From Muribaculaceae bacterium (GTDB lineage Bacteria; Bacteroidota; Bacteroidia; Bacteroidales; Muribaculaceae), in contig JAFLTJ010000017.1 in NCBI GenBank assembly GCA_022510465.1, positions 1 through 40,182 on the forward strand: a DNA stretch of 40,182 nt. The letters are read 5' to 3'. Below, piece after piece: positions 38,770-40,182 of this stretch. The translations under genes were made by a program, and so were the position numbers. The notes beneath the pieces are model-generated. The model was not told where the DNA came from. It ran no database searches and worked only from the letters and a program-made list of their open reading frames with translations. Position 1 is the stretch's first letter; every line of letters begins with the position of its first letter.

Positions 38770-40182
38770 ATGAAACAATCACTCTTAAGTTTAGTGTTGC
38801 TGCTACTTACAGCATTCACTATCCAAGCCCAGACAGTAGCCGTTAAGGGCTCTGTTATTTCCAAGGCCGACGATGAGCCACTCATTGGGGCCACAGTAGT
38901 TGCCGATAAAGGCAATATCGCAGTATCCACCGATTTTGACGGCAATTTTGCTTTCGAGGTTCCTGCAGGAGCCACAATTACTGTATCTTACATTGGATAC
39001 AAATCTGTCACAATGGAAGCCCAGGCCGAAATGACCATTTACATGGAGGAAGATGCTGAATTACTCGATGAAGTAGTCGTTGTGGGTTACTCGGTTGAAA
39101 AGAAAAAAGACCTTACCGGTTCGGTATCGGTTGTTAAAATGAAAGATGTTGCCGATACACCTACCGGTAATGTAATGCAGTCGTTGCAGGGGCGTGTTCC
39201 CGGTATGTCGGTTACAACCGACGGTACCCCGGGTGGAGGTAGCACGGGTGTTTCAATTCGCGGTGCATCTTCATTTCGCGGCGAGGCAAACGGCCCGTTG
39301 TATGTTATCGATGGTGTGATGACCCGTGACGACCCAAGTACTATCATCAATTCCAATGACATCGAGTCAATCCAGGTACTTAAAGATGCTGCATCAGCTT
39401 CAATCTATGGTGCACAATCGGCCAACGGTGTAATTATAATCACCACAAAGCGTGCTAAAGTGGGCGACACCCACGTAACATTTGACCTCACATGGACTAT
39501 GCAGAACTACAACAAAGGACTGAGTCTGCTAAACGCCGATGAGTGGGGCGAAGTTTATTGGAGCGCATACAAATATGCCAATAATGGCATCACCCCCAAC
39601 TCGCTCATTTACGGGTCGGGCGCAACTCCCCGATTGCAAAGCTACAACAATCTCAACGGTATTGCCGTCGCACCTCAGTCAACCGACTGGGAAGACGAGA
39701 TTCACCGCACTGCATTGATGCAAACCTATACTATCGGACTCTCGAAAGGTTCAGAAAACGGTTCATCTTCAATGTCTCTCAGCTGGTTGGGCCAAGACGG
39801 TATCGTAAAAGGCACCGATTATCAGAAAATAAACAGCCGATTCAGTTCCGACTACGGATTTATCAACAATCGCCTGCGCGTGGGCGGAAGCGCAACTATC
39901 AACTGGTGGAAAGCCCACAACGCCCCGGGCGGCATTGAGGAGAATGCAGTTAAGCAACATCCGGCCAAAGCAGCATACGACGTTGACGGCAACTATAACG
40001 AGTCAATCGTTGAGGTTCTCGGAGACACGCCCAACTTGCTCAGACTGATTGACAACGAGTCAAACAACAAGAATCAATACTGGAGAATACTTGGTAATGC
40101 ATGGTTGCAAATCGAGCCTGTAAAACACCTTTTCATCAAGACCAGTTTTGGTATAAACTACTTCAATGAGACACACAAATAT
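38770..40182 (+). CDS. SusC/RagA family TonB-linked outer membrane protein (partial, continues beyond window)
   Basis: Open frame from ATG 38770 to the end: MKQSLLSLVLLLLTAFTIQAQTVAVKGSVISKADDEPLIGATV..LDEVVVVGYSVEKKKDLTGSVSVV..VRGASSF-like..LYVIDGV..IESIQVLKDAASASIYGAQSANGVIIITTK. Confidence 0.96.
   Translation, partial: MKQSLLSLVLLLLTAFTIQAQTVAVKGSVISKADDEPLIGATVVADKGNIAVSTDFDGNFAFEVPAGATITVSYIGYKSVTMEAQAEMTIYMEEDAELLDEVVVVGYSVEKKKDLTGSVSVVKMKDVADTPTGNVMQSLQGRVPGMSVTTDGTPGGGSTGVSIRGASSFRGEANGPLYVIDGVMTRDDPSTIINSNDIESIQVLKDAASASIYGAQSANGVIIITTKRAKVGDTHVTFDLTWTMQNYNKGLSLLNADEWGEVYWSAYKYANNGITPNSLIYGSGATPRLQSYNNLNGIAVAPQSTDWEDEIHRTALMQTYTIGLSKGSENGSSSMSLSWLGQDGIVKGTDYQKINSRFSSDYGFINNRLRVGGSATINWWKAHNAPGGIEENAVKQHPAKAAYDVDGNYNESIVEVLGDTPNLLRLIDNESNNKNQYWRILGNAWLQIEPVKHLFIKTSFGINYFNETHKY

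Overview
The window looks like a chromosomal segment of a Bacteroidales (Muribaculaceae/Bacteroides-like) genome. Evidence: repeated TAnnTTTG-type -7 boxes, a SusC/RagA receptor, a hybrid two-component system, a BspA-like LRR protein and the guaB-PpiC-SurA-OstA-mutL gene order. From left to right it contains: a 12-bp tandem repeat at the edge; a minus-strand cluster (SDR, lipoprotein, M3 oligopeptidase, TPR protein); a roughly 5-kb cassette (structured 5' leader, orphan ORF, 1313-aa BspA-like LRR protein, terminator) flanked by an ungapped 60-bp direct repeat (52/60 identical); tgt plus an LptF/LptG permease; a short DUF6377-like regulator; a candidate intergenic sRNA with its own promoter and terminator; a Crp/Fnr regulator plus BASS transporter; a tRNA-modification/lipid-A-type operon (U32 peptidase, MtaB, LpxL-like acyltransferase, GT2); a META lipoprotein; a TIGR04076-like protein; guaB, two PpiC/SurA foldases, OstA and mutL; and the start of a fructan-type PUL (PfkB kinase, MFS, GH32, HTCS sensor, SusC running off the end). 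The most interesting unexplained items are: (1) the leader at 6343-6617, which has mutually exclusive helices and an intrinsic terminator; (2) the repeat-flanked cassette that carries it; (3) the promoter-to-terminator sRNA candidate at 14611-14828; (4) a 27-nt motif (22/27 identical) present both in the GH32/HTCS divergent promoter region and upstream of susC. No homology search or folding program was run; everything was read by eye.
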